This document shows, in pieces, positions 16,783-26,259 of a stretch of DNA of 44,986 nucleotides (the stretch's first letter is position 1; each line of letters starts with the position of its first letter). This DNA is from Clostridiaceae bacterium (GTDB lineage: Bacteria > Bacillota > Clostridia > DSM-8532). The stretch lies in assembly GCA_012522505.1 (NCBI GenBank), contig JAAYKJ010000219.1, positions 1 through 44,986 on the forward strand, read 5' to 3'. The translations under genes and the position numbers were made by a program. The notes under the pieces were generated by a model. That model had not been told where the DNA came from and ran no database searches. It was given only the letters and a program-made list of their open reading frames with translations.

Positions 16783-17880
16783 CTATTCACCACCCAGAGA
16801 AGGTTTTTCTGCATTATTTGAGCAGGAAAGAATATCATAGTCAGAGTTCAGTCTCTTTTTCATTTGCTCCAATCCATCCAATTGCCCCATATCCATCCAG
16901 GCATATTCACTGATAGGATAAACGCCTACCTTTTCCTGTTTGTTTCTAAGGTTTTCGATAATATCCGGAAAATCAATTTTGCACGTATCCTCCATGGCCT
17001 CAATAATTTTGGGTTCAACAAGATAGCATCCGGTGTTTGCCAAAAAAGACACTCCTGGCTTTTCCCGTATGCTCCTGATTTCACCATTGTTTCCCATTTC
17101 AATTACACCATATGGGATTTTATAATTTTTCATAGAACAGATCATTGTGATGCTATTTTTTTGCTCAAGGTGGTAATCGTAAACTTCACGAAAATCCGCA
17201 TCAATTAAAATATCGCAATTGGTCAGAATAAAGGGGGTGTGAATCTGCCCTTTCAGCAAAGATAAACCTCCACCTGTTCCCAGAAACTCTTTTTCTTCAA
17301 TAAAAGTAAGCCTATAATCTTTTTTTAGCTCGTTGAAATAAGCCTTTATCATGTTTTTCATGTGGTTTATAATCATATAAAAGCAAGTACAACCTTCTTT
17401 TTGGAACTTCTCAATAATTATCTGTGCAATGGGGATTTCGCCAACTGGAATTAATGGTTTAGGAAGGATTTTGGTATAGGGGTAAAGCCTTGTGCCCAGT
17501 CCACCGGCCATAATGACTACAGGTATATTCAGTGTGTTTTTTAATTTTGTATTCTCTTCATTCCACATAGCTATAGAGACAATGGCCATTCTTTCATCTA
17601 CAATAGGTATTGCATTGATGCCATATTGCCTCATGTATTCATTCGCTTTGTGTTTTTCTTCTATGTACAGAAATTTTGGATTGTAATTTGCAACATTTTT
17701 AACAAGGGTATCCAGATTCTGTGTTTTTAGAATCCATCTTCGGATATCACCGTCTGAAACTGCTGCTGACAACCTGCCCTTCTTCTCAATGAAGAGTACT
17801 TTGCTGCCCGTTCTGTTCATTTGTTCCATTGCTTCCAGTATTGATTGCTCTTCGCTGATTTTAATTACCTTTATGCCCAT
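16783..17880 (-). CDS. CBS-domain nucleotidyltransferase, PtmE/LegX-like (glucosamine-1-phosphate guanylyltransferase type)
   Basis: A 365-residue protein with two CBS domains (about residues 1-110) followed by a GlmU/RfbA-type nucleotidyltransferase (about 118-350) whose signature A-G-G-L-G-T-R-L-Y-P-Y-T-K-I-L-P-K-P begins at about residue 125. This CBS-plus-nucleotidyltransferase layout is that of PtmE, which in Campylobacter makes GDP-glucosamine for the legionaminate pathway. It therefore likely feeds LegB, although guanylyl specificity is inference. The CBS pair may sense a nucleotide. The ATG at 17880 follows AGGTGA; the GTG at 17889 lies inside the MurJ gene end. Confidence 0.8.
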   Translation of the reverse strand: MGIKVIKISEEQSILEAMEQMNRTGSKVLFIEKKGRLSAAVSDGDIRRWILKTQNLDTLVKNVANYNPKFLYIEEKHKANEYMRQYGINAIPIVDERMAIVSIAMWNEENTKLKNTLNIPVVIMAGGLGTRLYPYTKILPKPLIPVGEIPIAQIIIEKFQKEGCTCFYMIINHMKNMIKAYFNELKKDYRLTFIEEKEFLGTGGGLSLLKGQIHTPFILTNCDILIDADFREVYDYHLEQKNSITMICSMKNYKIPYGVIEMGNNGEIRSIREKPGVSFLANTGCYLVEPKIIEAMEDTCKIDFPDIIENLRNKQEKVGVYPISEYAWMDMGQLDGLEQMKKRLNSDYDILSCSNNAEKPSLGGE

Positions 17881-17885
17881 TAAAT

Positions 17886-19466
17886 TCACCTGCCATGTTG
17901 TTTTTTTTCTTCCCTGGAGGCTTCTTTTTTTGTTGAATAGAAGCTTGGTTTTAAAATAGCCTTTATTTCAGGAATACTCAGTAAATAACAAACTGCAATA
18001 TAAATCACCGTACTCGTGATAACAGTTATCAAAAAACAGATCACCCCGGCGACTGTACCCAATCCCATTCTTACTATTGTGAATTTGTGAATGTAAAAGG
18101 CAGATATGCCCATTATCAGAGAGGCTGTAATTACTTTTATTCCATATACCACTGTGGGTTTCAATTGTAAAGCCGGAAACTTCCTGCAAAGTGGAACTAC
18201 CATTAGAAAAGCCGCCACAGCGGCAGCTATACTGGTAGCCAGTGCCAGACCGTTCAGGGACATCACACGAACCAGTACAAGATTGAGTATCACATTAGTA
18301 ACTACAGAAATGCCCCCATAAACCAGGGGAGATTTTGTGTCCTGCAGTGCGTAATATGCTTTGTTCAAAAACATTCGCATAGCCATAGGTACCAGTCCCA
18401 AAGCATAAAAAACCAATACTCCTGAAGCCATTGATGCATCATGCTCATCAAAGCTGCCACGCATAAAAACAAGCTTAATAACCGGTTCAGAAAGGATGAG
18501 TAAGCCCGTTGTTGCGGGAATGGTTATCAGAAGAATAATATGAATTCCGCGTTGCAGATGATTTAGAAAGCTTCCGGTATTATTCCGGCTCCAATCTCGG
18601 GACAAAAGAGGAAATACTACAGTAACAATAGCACCAATAAAAACACTTAATACCAAACTAATAATTTTTTCAGAATAATTCAACGCGGAGATGCTTCCTG
18701 TATCCAATGATGAAGCCAGGGTACGATCAATCACAGTATTTATATCATAAATCGCAACGCTGATAAAGACCGGAGCGCTAAGCCACAATGCCTTATGGAT
18801 ATATGGGTCATGTAGCTGAATCATGGGTTGATATGTGAAATTCAGTTTTTTTACCGCGGCAAACTGAATGATTCCCTGGCAGCCAACTGAAATTATTCCG
18901 GAAACCATAAGCCCCTGTATTCCATAGCGGTTTGACAGAATGAGTAGATATAAAATTATTATCAGATTAGAGGGGATACCTAAGGCCGCGGTAGTGATAT
19001 GCCGCTGTTCACTCTGTAAATAAGCCGTAAGGGCGCCCAGACAAATAAATAACAGTTTTGGCAGTCCTGTTCGTGTTAATGAAACAGCCATTGCATATTG
19101 CTCGGGTTGGAAGCCTTTTGCAAGAAGCTTCATGGCCAAAGGTGCAAGGAACCAGCCAGCAATGGTCAGAATGACAGAAATCAGCAGAAGCAGGTTAATC
19201 ATATTATTTATATGCTTGTTCTTGGCGGCATTGCCTTCTTTAATTTTTATTTCACATAGCACCGGTACAAAGGTAGTTGCAACAGCTGTACTAATCAGGC
19301 TTGAAATTAATGCTGTTAAAGTAATTGAAACAAAGTATGCATCACTTTCCGGGCTGGCGCCAAAGCTTGATGCAATAAAGACTTCCCTGAAAAAACCGAA
19401 AGCTTTGCTTCCCAGGGTGAGCGCAGTTATTAGAATGATGGATTTTGCTGAATTTCTATGCGTCAT
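17886..19466 (-). CDS. MurJ/MviN-type lipid flippase (Wzx role)
   Basis: A 526-residue membrane protein with about 14 hydrophobic segments of the MOP superfamily, MurJ branch. Family-like features are the N-terminal L-T-L-G-S-K-A-F-G-F-F-R-E-V-F-I-A-S-S-F-G and the central R-G-x-F-D segment (M-R-G-S-F-D-E-H-D-A). In a polysaccharide locus with a Wzy-like polymerase and no other Wzx, it most likely flips the lipid-linked repeat across the cytoplasmic membrane. It shares 1 nt with the upstream gene (TAATG) and ends within the next gene's ribosome-binding site, so it is translationally linked to both. Confidence 0.88.
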   Translation of the reverse strand: MTHRNSAKSIILITALTLGSKAFGFFREVFIASSFGASPESDAYFVSITLTALISSLISTAVATTFVPVLCEIKIKEGNAAKNKHINNMINLLLLISVILTIAGWFLAPLAMKLLAKGFQPEQYAMAVSLTRTGLPKLLFICLGALTAYLQSEQRHITTAALGIPSNLIIILYLLILSNRYGIQGLMVSGIISVGCQGIIQFAAVKKLNFTYQPMIQLHDPYIHKALWLSAPVFISVAIYDINTVIDRTLASSLDTGSISALNYSEKIISLVLSVFIGAIVTVVFPLLSRDWSRNNTGSFLNHLQRGIHIILLITIPATTGLLILSEPVIKLVFMRGSFDEHDASMASGVLVFYALGLVPMAMRMFLNKAYYALQDTKSPLVYGGISVVTNVILNLVLVRVMSLNGLALATSIAAAVAAFLMVVPLCRKFPALQLKPTVVYGIKVITASLIMGISAFYIHKFTIVRMGLGTVAGVICFLITVITSTVIYIAVCYLLSIPEIKAILKPSFYSTKKEASREEKKQHGR

Positions 19467-20665
19467 TATTGGTTCTCATAAAGTATTCTATTTAATTCAG
19501 GATACAGATCTTTTATAGGCTCGTTGGTTTTCATTGAGCCATGGATGATACCGGATTTCGAGGATATTGCCACGGGTATCAGACTTGGTGAATCGACTGC
19601 AAGGTATTTCTCGCCATCATACCAATCTATAAGCATTCGTACCTGGGTAGGCAGAGGATAATGATATAGCTCAAATAAATAGAAAGTAAAAACATCGGGA
19701 TTAATCATCCGAATATTTATTGATGCGGATGACCAGGGTGTAATAACAATCGGTGTGTTAAGTAAACAATACAAAACTTCAACAGGTATATTCATAAGCC
19801 GCAAATCAATCATACTGGCCTGGGGGCACATTTTTAGAGCGCTGTCATACTTGGTCCTGTTCTCCAGATGGTGTGGCTTTATAAGAATTTTGTAATCACC
19901 CAGGCATTTAAATAGTGATTGAAGTACATTTTGCTCAAGCTCACTGGATACCTTGCCCTGGTCACTCACCGGCTGACCGATGAATAGAATGTCGATATTT
20001 GAAAAAAGTTTTAACGCCTGGTTTACCTCTGTGCCATAAAAGGTTTGAATATATGAAAAAGCATCGCAAGAAGAAAAAAGCTTCTCTGACTGAACCACAA
20101 GCTGTTTGCCCCTCTTTTTACGTTCGGGCAGTAAGTGCTCTTTTTTTAGCAGGATGGTATGTACGTTATTGTTTAACCCTTGAGTATTATGGTGCGGAGG
20201 AGGGAGTAGAAGCAACGAACCAATGGTGCTTCTTAAAAAATGGATGGCTTTTTTCTTATTTTCCATATCACTGTAAAGAGCGAAGCCCTCTTCAATGAGA
20301 ATAATTTTTGAGCCAAACTTCTGATTAAGCAGGCGGATAATTTCCCGGTTTATCAAGCCTGTATCCTTAAAGGTAAATAAAAATTCAGTGTCATTGAATT
20401 TAAGTTTACTATGAATTCTACATTTCTCTATATAAAAATGGATCAGGGTTTTAAGCCGCTGAAAGATATTTTTGCCGGCAAACTTAATATAACGGTGAAT
20501 ATATACACAATCCCAAAAGTTGTTTAAATCCTGCATGTTCGCTTGAAGGTAGCTGCTGGTAATTAAATTGATCTTTACATCCTTCATGTTGCTGCGAATG
20601 TTACGGGAATAAATAAATGATAGAAACAGGCTATAATAGTTATGACATAAAAATGTAATTTCCAC
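19466..20665 (-). CDS. Polysialyltransferase-like glycosyltransferase (GT52/PolyST group)
   Basis: A 399-residue protein that I place in the bacterial sialyltransferase/polysialyltransferase group from short motifs: I-E-E-G (Glu125-Gly127) for the D/E-D/E-G element, I-K-P-H-H (Lys263-His266) for the H-P-like element, and W-S-S-A-S (Ser312, Ser313) for the serine element that contacts CMP in such enzymes. With a CMP-nonulosonate synthetase in the same operon it is the best candidate for transfer of legionaminate to the glycan. Overall similarity is likely low, so the call is inferred. GTG start with AAAGGAA. No signal peptide or membrane span. Confidence 0.6.
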   Translation of the reverse strand: MEITFLCHNYYSLFLSFIYSRNIRSNMKDVKINLITSSYLQANMQDLNNFWDCVYIHRYIKFAGKNIFQRLKTLIHFYIEKCRIHSKLKFNDTEFLFTFKDTGLINREIIRLLNQKFGSKIILIEEGFALYSDMENKKKAIHFLRSTIGSLLLLPPPHHNTQGLNNNVHTILLKKEHLLPERKKRGKQLVVQSEKLFSSCDAFSYIQTFYGTEVNQALKLFSNIDILFIGQPVSDQGKVSSELEQNVLQSLFKCLGDYKILIKPHHLENRTKYDSALKMCPQASMIDLRLMNIPVEVLYCLLNTPIVITPWSSASINIRMINPDVFTFYLFELYHYPLPTQVRMLIDWYDGEKYLAVDSPSLIPVAISSKSGIIHGSMKTNEPIKDLYPELNRILYENQ

Positions 20666-20682
20666 AGGTTTCCTTTCTCATG

Positions 20683-21834
20683 TTATTTTTTCAGAGCTTC
20701 AATAACCTTTTCAATGTCTTCTTTCTTTAAGTTTGTACTACAAGGGATATTCAAAATTTTGTCAACACAGGAATAGGCTTTTTCTATTTTGTATGCCTGG
20801 TTGCATTGATAGGGGTGTTGCAGATGATTCAATCGCCACACAGGTCTTGATTGTATTTGGTGTCTGTAAAGCCTGTTAAGCACTCCATCACGGTCTTCTC
20901 CATATTTATCCTCATCAATCACCAGTGAATAAAACCAATAGTTGGGCCTTGTTCCTGAGTTAAAAGGCAATAATGTTAATCCTTCGATTTCCTGAAGAAG
21001 CTTTGTATACAGAAGGTAGTTTTTTCTTTTTATCAATATAAAATTATCCAGTTGTTCCAACTGTGCTACTCCCAATGCGCCTTGCAGGTTTGTCATACGG
21101 TAATTGTAGCCTATATCATTATGGATATAGTAAACACTGTCATCCTTTGCCTGTGTTGAAAGATAACGGGCCTTTTCGGCCAAGGCCGGGTCTTTTGCAA
21201 CAAGCATTCCACCACCACCGGTGGTAATAATTTTATTGCCATTAAAGGAATATACTCCGAAGTCTCCTACAGTACCTGCAAATTTGCCCATATGGGTTCC
21301 TTTTGTTCTAAAGGTGCCAAGGGCCTCCGTAGCGTCCTCTATAACCTTTAAATTAAATTTTGCAGCCATTTCCATTAATCTTTCAACATCAGCCATATTT
21401 CCAAACACATGGACTATCACCACAGCGGCAATTTTCTTATTTGTTTTTCTGTTGATCAGAGAATTTCCCAATTGATCGCATTCGTTGCATAGAAAGTCCT
21501 TAAGCTTTTCCAGATCCATGTTAAGGGTGTCGTCACAATCCATGAAAACGGGTTCTGCGTGTATATATTTTATAGGGTTTATGGATGCTATAAAGGTTAG
21601 TGCCGGAACTATAACCTCGTCGCCCGGCTTTACTCCTGCAAGAAGCAGAGCAAGGTGCAACCCTGCTGTTCCGCTCTGGCATGCCACAGCGCTGTCGATA
21701 CCCAGGTACTGTGCTATCTTTTTCTCCAGTAACTGGACATACTCGCCACCGGTAGAAACCCATTCGGCTTCAATTGCCTTGAGGACATATTCTCTTTCAC
21801 TTCCTGAAAAATTGGGAACAGATAAAGGAATCAT
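20683..21834 (-). CDS. legC: LegC-type PLP-dependent sugar aminotransferase
   Basis: A 383-residue DegT/DnrJ/EryC1/StrS aminotransferase. Hallmarks are S-G-T-A-G-L-H-L-A-L, the V-P-A-L-T-F-I-A-S motif, E-D-A-T-E-A-L-G and F-N-G-N-K-I-I-T-T-G-G-G-G with the PLP lysine; the I-P-L-S-V-P-N start and W-V-S-T-G-G-E segment are typical of LegC. It would convert the 4-keto intermediate from LegB to the 4-amino sugar. The start ATG 21834 (MIPLSVP) matches the family; ATG 21846 sits directly against GGAGGT. Eight to twenty nt separate it from LegB. Confidence 0.88.
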   Translation of the reverse strand: MIPLSVPNFSGSEREYVLKAIEAEWVSTGGEYVQLLEKKIAQYLGIDSAVACQSGTAGLHLALLLAGVKPGDEVIVPALTFIASINPIKYIHAEPVFMDCDDTLNMDLEKLKDFLCNECDQLGNSLINRKTNKKIAAVVIVHVFGNMADVERLMEMAAKFNLKVIEDATEALGTFRTKGTHMGKFAGTVGDFGVYSFNGNKIITTGGGGMLVAKDPALAEKARYLSTQAKDDSVYYIHNDIGYNYRMTNLQGALGVAQLEQLDNFILIKRKNYLLYTKLLQEIEGLTLLPFNSGTRPNYWFYSLVIDEDKYGEDRDGVLNRLYRHQIQSRPVWRLNHLQHPYQCNQAYKIEKAYSCVDKILNIPCSTNLKKEDIEKVIEALKK

Positions 21835-21854
21835 AATGCTCTGCATACCTCCGG

Positions 21855-22835
21855 TTATAAAGTATAGATGTCAGCTTTATAGCGATGGAGATTGTTTTCA
21901 AACCATGCAATTGTTTCTCTTAGTCCCTCTTTTAAAGTAAATTGAGGTTTCCATCCGGTTAGATTTAAGATTTTTTCATTGGAACCTAAAAGCCTGTTTA
22001 CCTCACTGTTTTCAGGCCGAAGCCTTTCTTTTTCGCAAATGACAACAGCATGGGGATTGATTTGGCGAATCAACTCACAAGCCAGTTCGCCTATAGATAT
22101 TTCCTGCTGTGTGGCTATATTTATTTCCTCGCCGATTGTTTTATCTGATTCAGCAATTGCAATAAAGCCACAGACTGTGTCCTTAACATAATTAAAATCA
22201 CGGGTGAGGGATAGAGCACCCAAGCGTATCTCTTTTTTCCCCGATATCAGTTGAGTAATTATTGATGGAATTACCGCTCGGGTTGACTGCCTTGGTCCAT
22301 AGGTATTAAAGGGTCTGACTATGGAAACAGGAAGGTTAAAACTTCTATAAAAGGCTTCTGCGAGCTTATCAGCTCCGATTTTTGTCGCGGAGTAGGGTGA
22401 TTGCCCCTGCAGAGGATGATTTTCATCCATGGGAACATATCGTGCTGTTCCATAAACCTCAGAGGTTGAGGTTATCAGGATTCTCTCTGTGCCAAGCTCT
22501 CTTGCTGCCTGCAATACATTTAATGTGCCGTTAATGTTCGTTGCAACATAGGAGTCGGGCGCCTGATAGCTGAAGGGTATGGCAATCAATGCAGCAAGAT
22601 GGTATACCACATCCACACCCGTCATGGCTTTCCTGACCGCGTTGGGATCCCGTATGTCCCCTGGTATTATTTGAATTTCACGCAGAATATCCCCGGAGAA
22701 AGTATCCAACCATCCCCATGAATTAAATGAGTTATAACATACAAAGGCTTTAACGTTAAGGCCTTTTTCCACTAAATGCTCTACCAAATGGCTTCCAATA
22801 AAACCATCGGCTCCAGTAACCAGTATAGTCGGCAT
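21855..22835 (-). CDS. legB: LegB-type nucleotide-sugar 4,6-dehydratase
   Basis: A 326-residue extended short-chain dehydrogenase. G-A-D-G-F-I-G (about 8-14) binds NAD(P), S-T-S-E-V-Y-G carries the Thr/Ser-Glu catalytic elements and Y-S-A-T-K gives the Y-x3-K pair; N-S-W-G-W-L-D near residue 40 and R-P-F-N-T-Y-G-P-R-Q-S fit the LegB group. It makes the 4-keto-6-deoxy intermediate from GDP- or UDP-GlcNAc, the first committed step of the legionaminate route. GGAGGTGA precedes the ATG by 7 nt. Together with LegC directly downstream it defines the pathway. Confidence 0.9.
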   Translation of the reverse strand: MPTILVTGADGFIGSHLVEHLVEKGLNVKAFVCYNSFNSWGWLDTFSGDILREIQIIPGDIRDPNAVRKAMTGVDVVYHLAALIAIPFSYQAPDSYVATNINGTLNVLQAARELGTERILITSTSEVYGTARYVPMDENHPLQGQSPYSATKIGADKLAEAFYRSFNLPVSIVRPFNTYGPRQSTRAVIPSIITQLISGKKEIRLGALSLTRDFNYVKDTVCGFIAIAESDKTIGEEINIATQQEISIGELACELIRQINPHAVVICEKERLRPENSEVNRLLGSNEKILNLTGWKPQFTLKEGLRETIAWFENNLHRYKADIYTL

Positions 22836-22837
22836 AA

Positions 22838-24016
22838 TTATTCACCTCCCAAAGCATCTGCCGTTATGGGTAGCTTACTCGGCTCATCAGATCTACAAAT
22901 GCTGTCAGCATAAACAAGACCTAACAGCATCCAAAGAAATGGATTGCGTATACCGTTATGTGTCAAACCATAAAGGAGAATGCACAAAAAAAGGTAAAGC
23001 TCTTGATAATTGTTTTTTTTAAGCACTATATACAGCATCATCAAAAAACAACCCAGTCCAATTATTCCATAAGAGAGCAGCAGATTTCCAAGTGTTGAAT
23101 GAAATTCTCCCGGTGGTTCAAACCGGTAATATGCTCCTTCACCAATTCCTACCGGCAAATAGGCAAGATAATCCAATAACCGGGTGTAACCCCGACCTGC
23201 AAGAGAATCATCCGTATCGGTTCCGATCAGGGAAATTCTGTGATTTACTGAATACAACAGGGTGCCTTGCTTAAGAATGTAGAGATCCGGTAAAAGAAGC
23301 AGCGAGAGAAGGAAGAATGCAACAACAATAAAAAACATGATCCGGACAATACACCTGTTTTTCTTCTTATAAATCAGGATATAGTATAGCAGCATAACAA
23401 AATAAGGGATAATGGCTGCTTTGGATAATGAAGCCATTACCAAAATTCCCGTGAAGAACAAGCCCAATATGAGTGTGATTTTTCTTACAGCAGTTCTTTG
23501 GCTTAAAAAAAGCATTAACGCCGTGCATAGTAAGCTATGATATCCAAGTTGGTTTGGATTATTAAAATAAGCAACACTTCGATGACCTGTAAATCCGCCC
23601 TGTAATATAAAGGTTGCCATTTGAAGAATTACAGACAAAAAGACAGCATTATAAACCAAATGAAACAACCGTTTATTGTACTTATGATGCAGCATCATGG
23701 CAAATAGGCATACCAAAAAGTTATAGATATAGTATGCTGAAATACGCAAAACCGATAACCCGCCATTCAGTATAAGTTCCCAGCATAGATTGGCCAGAAG
23801 AATGTAGCAGATAAATATTATCTGTATATTAATTAGCTTGTTCATCTGTGGATGAGTTTTTAAACCAAAAGTGATATAAAATAAAATAAATGAAAACATG
23901 AGTAGAATGTCAGCTATCTGGGGGATTCCACTTTTCCATAAATATACGGGCTTAAGAATTATGGAAAGGCTAAGCAGGAATATGATCAATTTATCGGGTA
24001 ATGTTCTATTTTTCAT
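22838..24016 (-). CDS. O-antigen polymerase/ligase-like membrane protein (Wzy)
   Basis: A 392-residue integral membrane protein with about ten to twelve hydrophobic spans and a larger outer loop near residues 230-290. The [13 protein letters not shown] segment is the conserved motif of the Wzy_C/O-antigen ligase family. It most likely polymerises undecaprenyl-linked repeats outside the membrane. ATG 24016 is chosen because AGGGGG precedes it and it overlaps the epimerase stop as ATGA; the TTG at 24034 is unsupported. Confidence 0.85.
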   Translation of the reverse strand: MKNRTLPDKLIIFLLSLSIILKPVYLWKSGIPQIADILLMFSFILFYITFGLKTHPQMNKLINIQIIFICYILLANLCWELILNGGLSVLRISAYYIYNFLVCLFAMMLHHKYNKRLFHLVYNAVFLSVILQMATFILQGGFTGHRSVAYFNNPNQLGYHSLLCTALMLFLSQRTAVRKITLILGLFFTGILVMASLSKAAIIPYFVMLLYYILIYKKKNRCIVRIMFFIVVAFFLLSLLLLPDLYILKQGTLLYSVNHRISLIGTDTDDSLAGRGYTRLLDYLAYLPVGIGEGAYYRFEPPGEFHSTLGNLLLSYGIIGLGCFLMMLYIVLKKNNYQELYLFLCILLYGLTHNGIRNPFLWMLLGLVYADSICRSDEPSKLPITADALGGE

Positions 24017-25077
24017 ACATCCCCCTGCATACAATCCGTTACACCGTAATAATCCTTATACCACCTTATAAAGTTTGAGACCCCGGTTTGAATTGAGGTT
24101 TGAGGCTTAAAACCAGTATCCTGGATCAAATCATCTATGTCTGCATATGTAGCTGAAACATCCCCTTTTTGGATAGGCAGAAATTCTTTAATAGCCTTTT
24201 TTTCAAGACATTGCTCGATAGTTTCAATAAACTCACTTAATTCCACAGGCTGATTGTTTCCGATGTTATATATCCGATACCGGGCACTACTGGTTGCAGG
24301 ATCTGCCAATTTTGTATCCCATTGAGGGTCTTCCCTTGGCGGTTTGTTTAGTAGCTGCACGATTCCTTCCACAATGTCATCGATATAGGTAAAATCCCTC
24401 ATCATTTTGCCATTATTAAATACATGAATTGGCCTGTTTTTGAGGATAGCGTCTGTAAACAGGAACAGAGCCATATCCGGCCTCCCCCAGGGACCGTAAA
24501 CGGTGAAAAAGCGCAGCCCGGTGGTTGGAAGACCGAATAAGTGACTGTAGCAATGAGCCATCAATTCATTGGCTCTTTTTGTTGCTCCGTAAAGGCTTAC
24601 CGGATGATCCGCAGGCTCATGCACCGAGAAGGGCATCTGTGTATTTAAGCCGTATACCGAACTTGAGGATGCATAAATCAGGTGCTCCACTTGATTGTGC
24701 CTGCAGGCCTCCAAAATATTAAGAAACCCTGCTATGTTAGAATCTATGTAAGGCTCCGGATATATCAGGCTAAACCTTACACCCGCCTGAGCGGCCAGGT
24801 TTACCACAATATCAGGCCGGCTTTCACTAAATATACCTTTAAGCAATCCCTTATCTCCAATATCTCCCTGTACAAATTTAAACAGGCTATACCCCTCAAG
24901 CTGCTTCAAACGGTTCTTTTTAAGTTGAACATCATAATATGCGTTCAAATTATCCAGCCCTATTACGTGACAGCCTTCTTTTAGCAGTCTTCTGCAAAGG
25001 TGGAAACCAATAAACCCGGCAGCTCCGGTAATAAAATACTTCTTCTCCCTGTCAGGATGTTTTATTTTGCTTTCCAT
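24013..25077 (-). CDS. NAD-dependent epimerase, UDP-glucuronate 4-epimerase-like
   Basis: A 354-residue extended SDR with G-A-A-G-F-I-G for NAD binding, A-S-S-S-S-V-Y-G, and Y-G-A-T-K for the catalytic Tyr/Lys. Y-Y-D-V-x-L-K-x-x-R, V-R-x-[15 protein letters not shown] and R-D-F-T-Y-I-D-D-I are characteristic of the UDP-glucuronate C4-epimerase (LpsL/Cap1J) group, which supplies UDP-galacturonate. GGAGG precedes the ATG at 25077 by about 8 nt; the TTG at 25092 falls inside that site. Translationally coupled to the Wzy gene. Confidence 0.88.
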   Translation of the reverse strand: MESKIKHPDREKKYFITGAAGFIGFHLCRRLLKEGCHVIGLDNLNAYYDVQLKKNRLKQLEGYSLFKFVQGDIGDKGLLKGIFSESRPDIVVNLAAQAGVRFSLIYPEPYIDSNIAGFLNILEACRHNQVEHLIYASSSSVYGLNTQMPFSVHEPADHPVSLYGATKRANELMAHCYSHLFGLPTTGLRFFTVYGPWGRPDMALFLFTDAILKNRPIHVFNNGKMMRDFTYIDDIVEGIVQLLNKPPREDPQWDTKLADPATSSARYRIYNIGNNQPVELSEFIETIEQCLEKKAIKEFLPIQKGDVSATYADIDDLIQDTGFKPQTSIQTGVSNFIRWYKDYYGVTDCMQGDV

Positions 25078-25117
25078 ATGAGCTCCTCCCAATACAAATA
25101 CATTGGATCATTAATTG

Positions 25118-26224
25118 TTATAGTTTCATCGTGTCAAGAATTGTTTTGTTTACTTTGTGGACATCGTATTTTTCCCTGCATATTCTCAGGCTTTTCCGCC
25201 CCATTTTTTCAGCTTCGCAGCGGTTTTCAATCATCCAAATCATTTTTTCTGCCAGAAGCTCCACATCTCTTACAGGTACAAGAAATCCGTTGATTCCGTT
25301 TATGACTGTAGCTCTGCACCCAGGGGCATCCGTTGTGATAATGGGTCTTCCCGAGGCCATGGCCTCCAATACTGTCCGCGGTGTTCCTTCATGATACGAA
25401 GGCAGTACAAAAGTGTAGCAGGCCTCCAAATAATCAGCGATTCTGTCAGACCATTCAATATGCTCAACTATTTTCTGATTTATAAAGGATTCAATTATTT
25501 CTTTTGGAATAGCGGTAGTATTTTCGTCGTATGCTCCTACAAGAACAAATCTGGCGCCAGGGTGTACTTTCTTTACTATTTTTGCTGCCGACAGAAATTC
25601 GTTCACACCTTTATCCCGCAACAAACGGCCAACAAAAAGAAACATATGCTTTTTTGGTAACGGCTTTGGCTTATACTTTTCCAGGTTTACACCTGAACCA
25701 TTGACAATGCAGGTTTTTTTTCTGTTAACAAGTCCCATGCGAAGTAACCTTCCGCGATCATCCTCATTTTGAAAAAAGACACATTTGCACATATGAAGAC
25801 CTGTGAGCAGGAGGGGATAGGAAATAAACCTTGCAAGGCTGCCCTTAATTCCTGGCATATGAAACAGGGTTCCCGTTCCGTTGATCACCGCATAGATTCT
25901 TCTGATTCCTGCCAGATACGCGGCTACGGATATACCTGGCGCCAACCTTATACCATAAATCAGCAATGCATCGATTTGAAGGGATTTAAAAATATTAACC
26001 GCTTTGAGAATAAATCCAAACTCCGTGATAGGATTAATATTATAACGGGGAAAAGGAAGCTCTATGTACTGAACTGAATGGGGAGAAAGTACCGGATGGC
26101 ATTCCTCCGCAGGTTCACAGCCTAAAACGGTTAAATTATGGTTTCTTTCTAAAATCGTGGAAACAAGCTCACTGCGATATTGAAGTAGTTTATTCGAAAG
26201 GGATGTTACTATGCCAACCTTCAT
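25118..26224 (-). CDS. Glycosyltransferase family 4
   Basis: A 368-residue GT-B retaining glycosyltransferase. The donor-binding half holds F-V-G-R-L-L-R-D-K-G-V-N-E-F (about 195-208) and the E-G-x-P-R-T-V-L-E-A-M-A-S-G-R-P-I-I-T-T-D catalytic/donor segment near residue 280. Layout resembles PglA/CapM-type enzymes acting on undecaprenyl-diphospho sugars at the inner membrane face. AAAGGT precedes the ATG. Donor and acceptor cannot be read from the sequence. Confidence 0.9.
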   Translation of the reverse strand: MKVGIVTSLSNKLLQYRSELVSTILERNHNLTVLGCEPAEECHPVLSPHSVQYIELPFPRYNINPITEFGFILKAVNIFKSLQIDALLIYGIRLAPGISVAAYLAGIRRIYAVINGTGTLFHMPGIKGSLARFISYPLLLTGLHMCKCVFFQNEDDRGRLLRMGLVNRKKTCIVNGSGVNLEKYKPKPLPKKHMFLFVGRLLRDKGVNEFLSAAKIVKKVHPGARFVLVGAYDENTTAIPKEIIESFINQKIVEHIEWSDRIADYLEACYTFVLPSYHEGTPRTVLEAMASGRPIITTDAPGCRATVINGINGFLVPVRDVELLAEKMIWMIENRCEAEKMGRKSLRICREKYDVHKVNKTILDTMKL

Positions 26225-26259
26225 TTTTATACCTTTCTATACCATGCCCTTATGCATTA

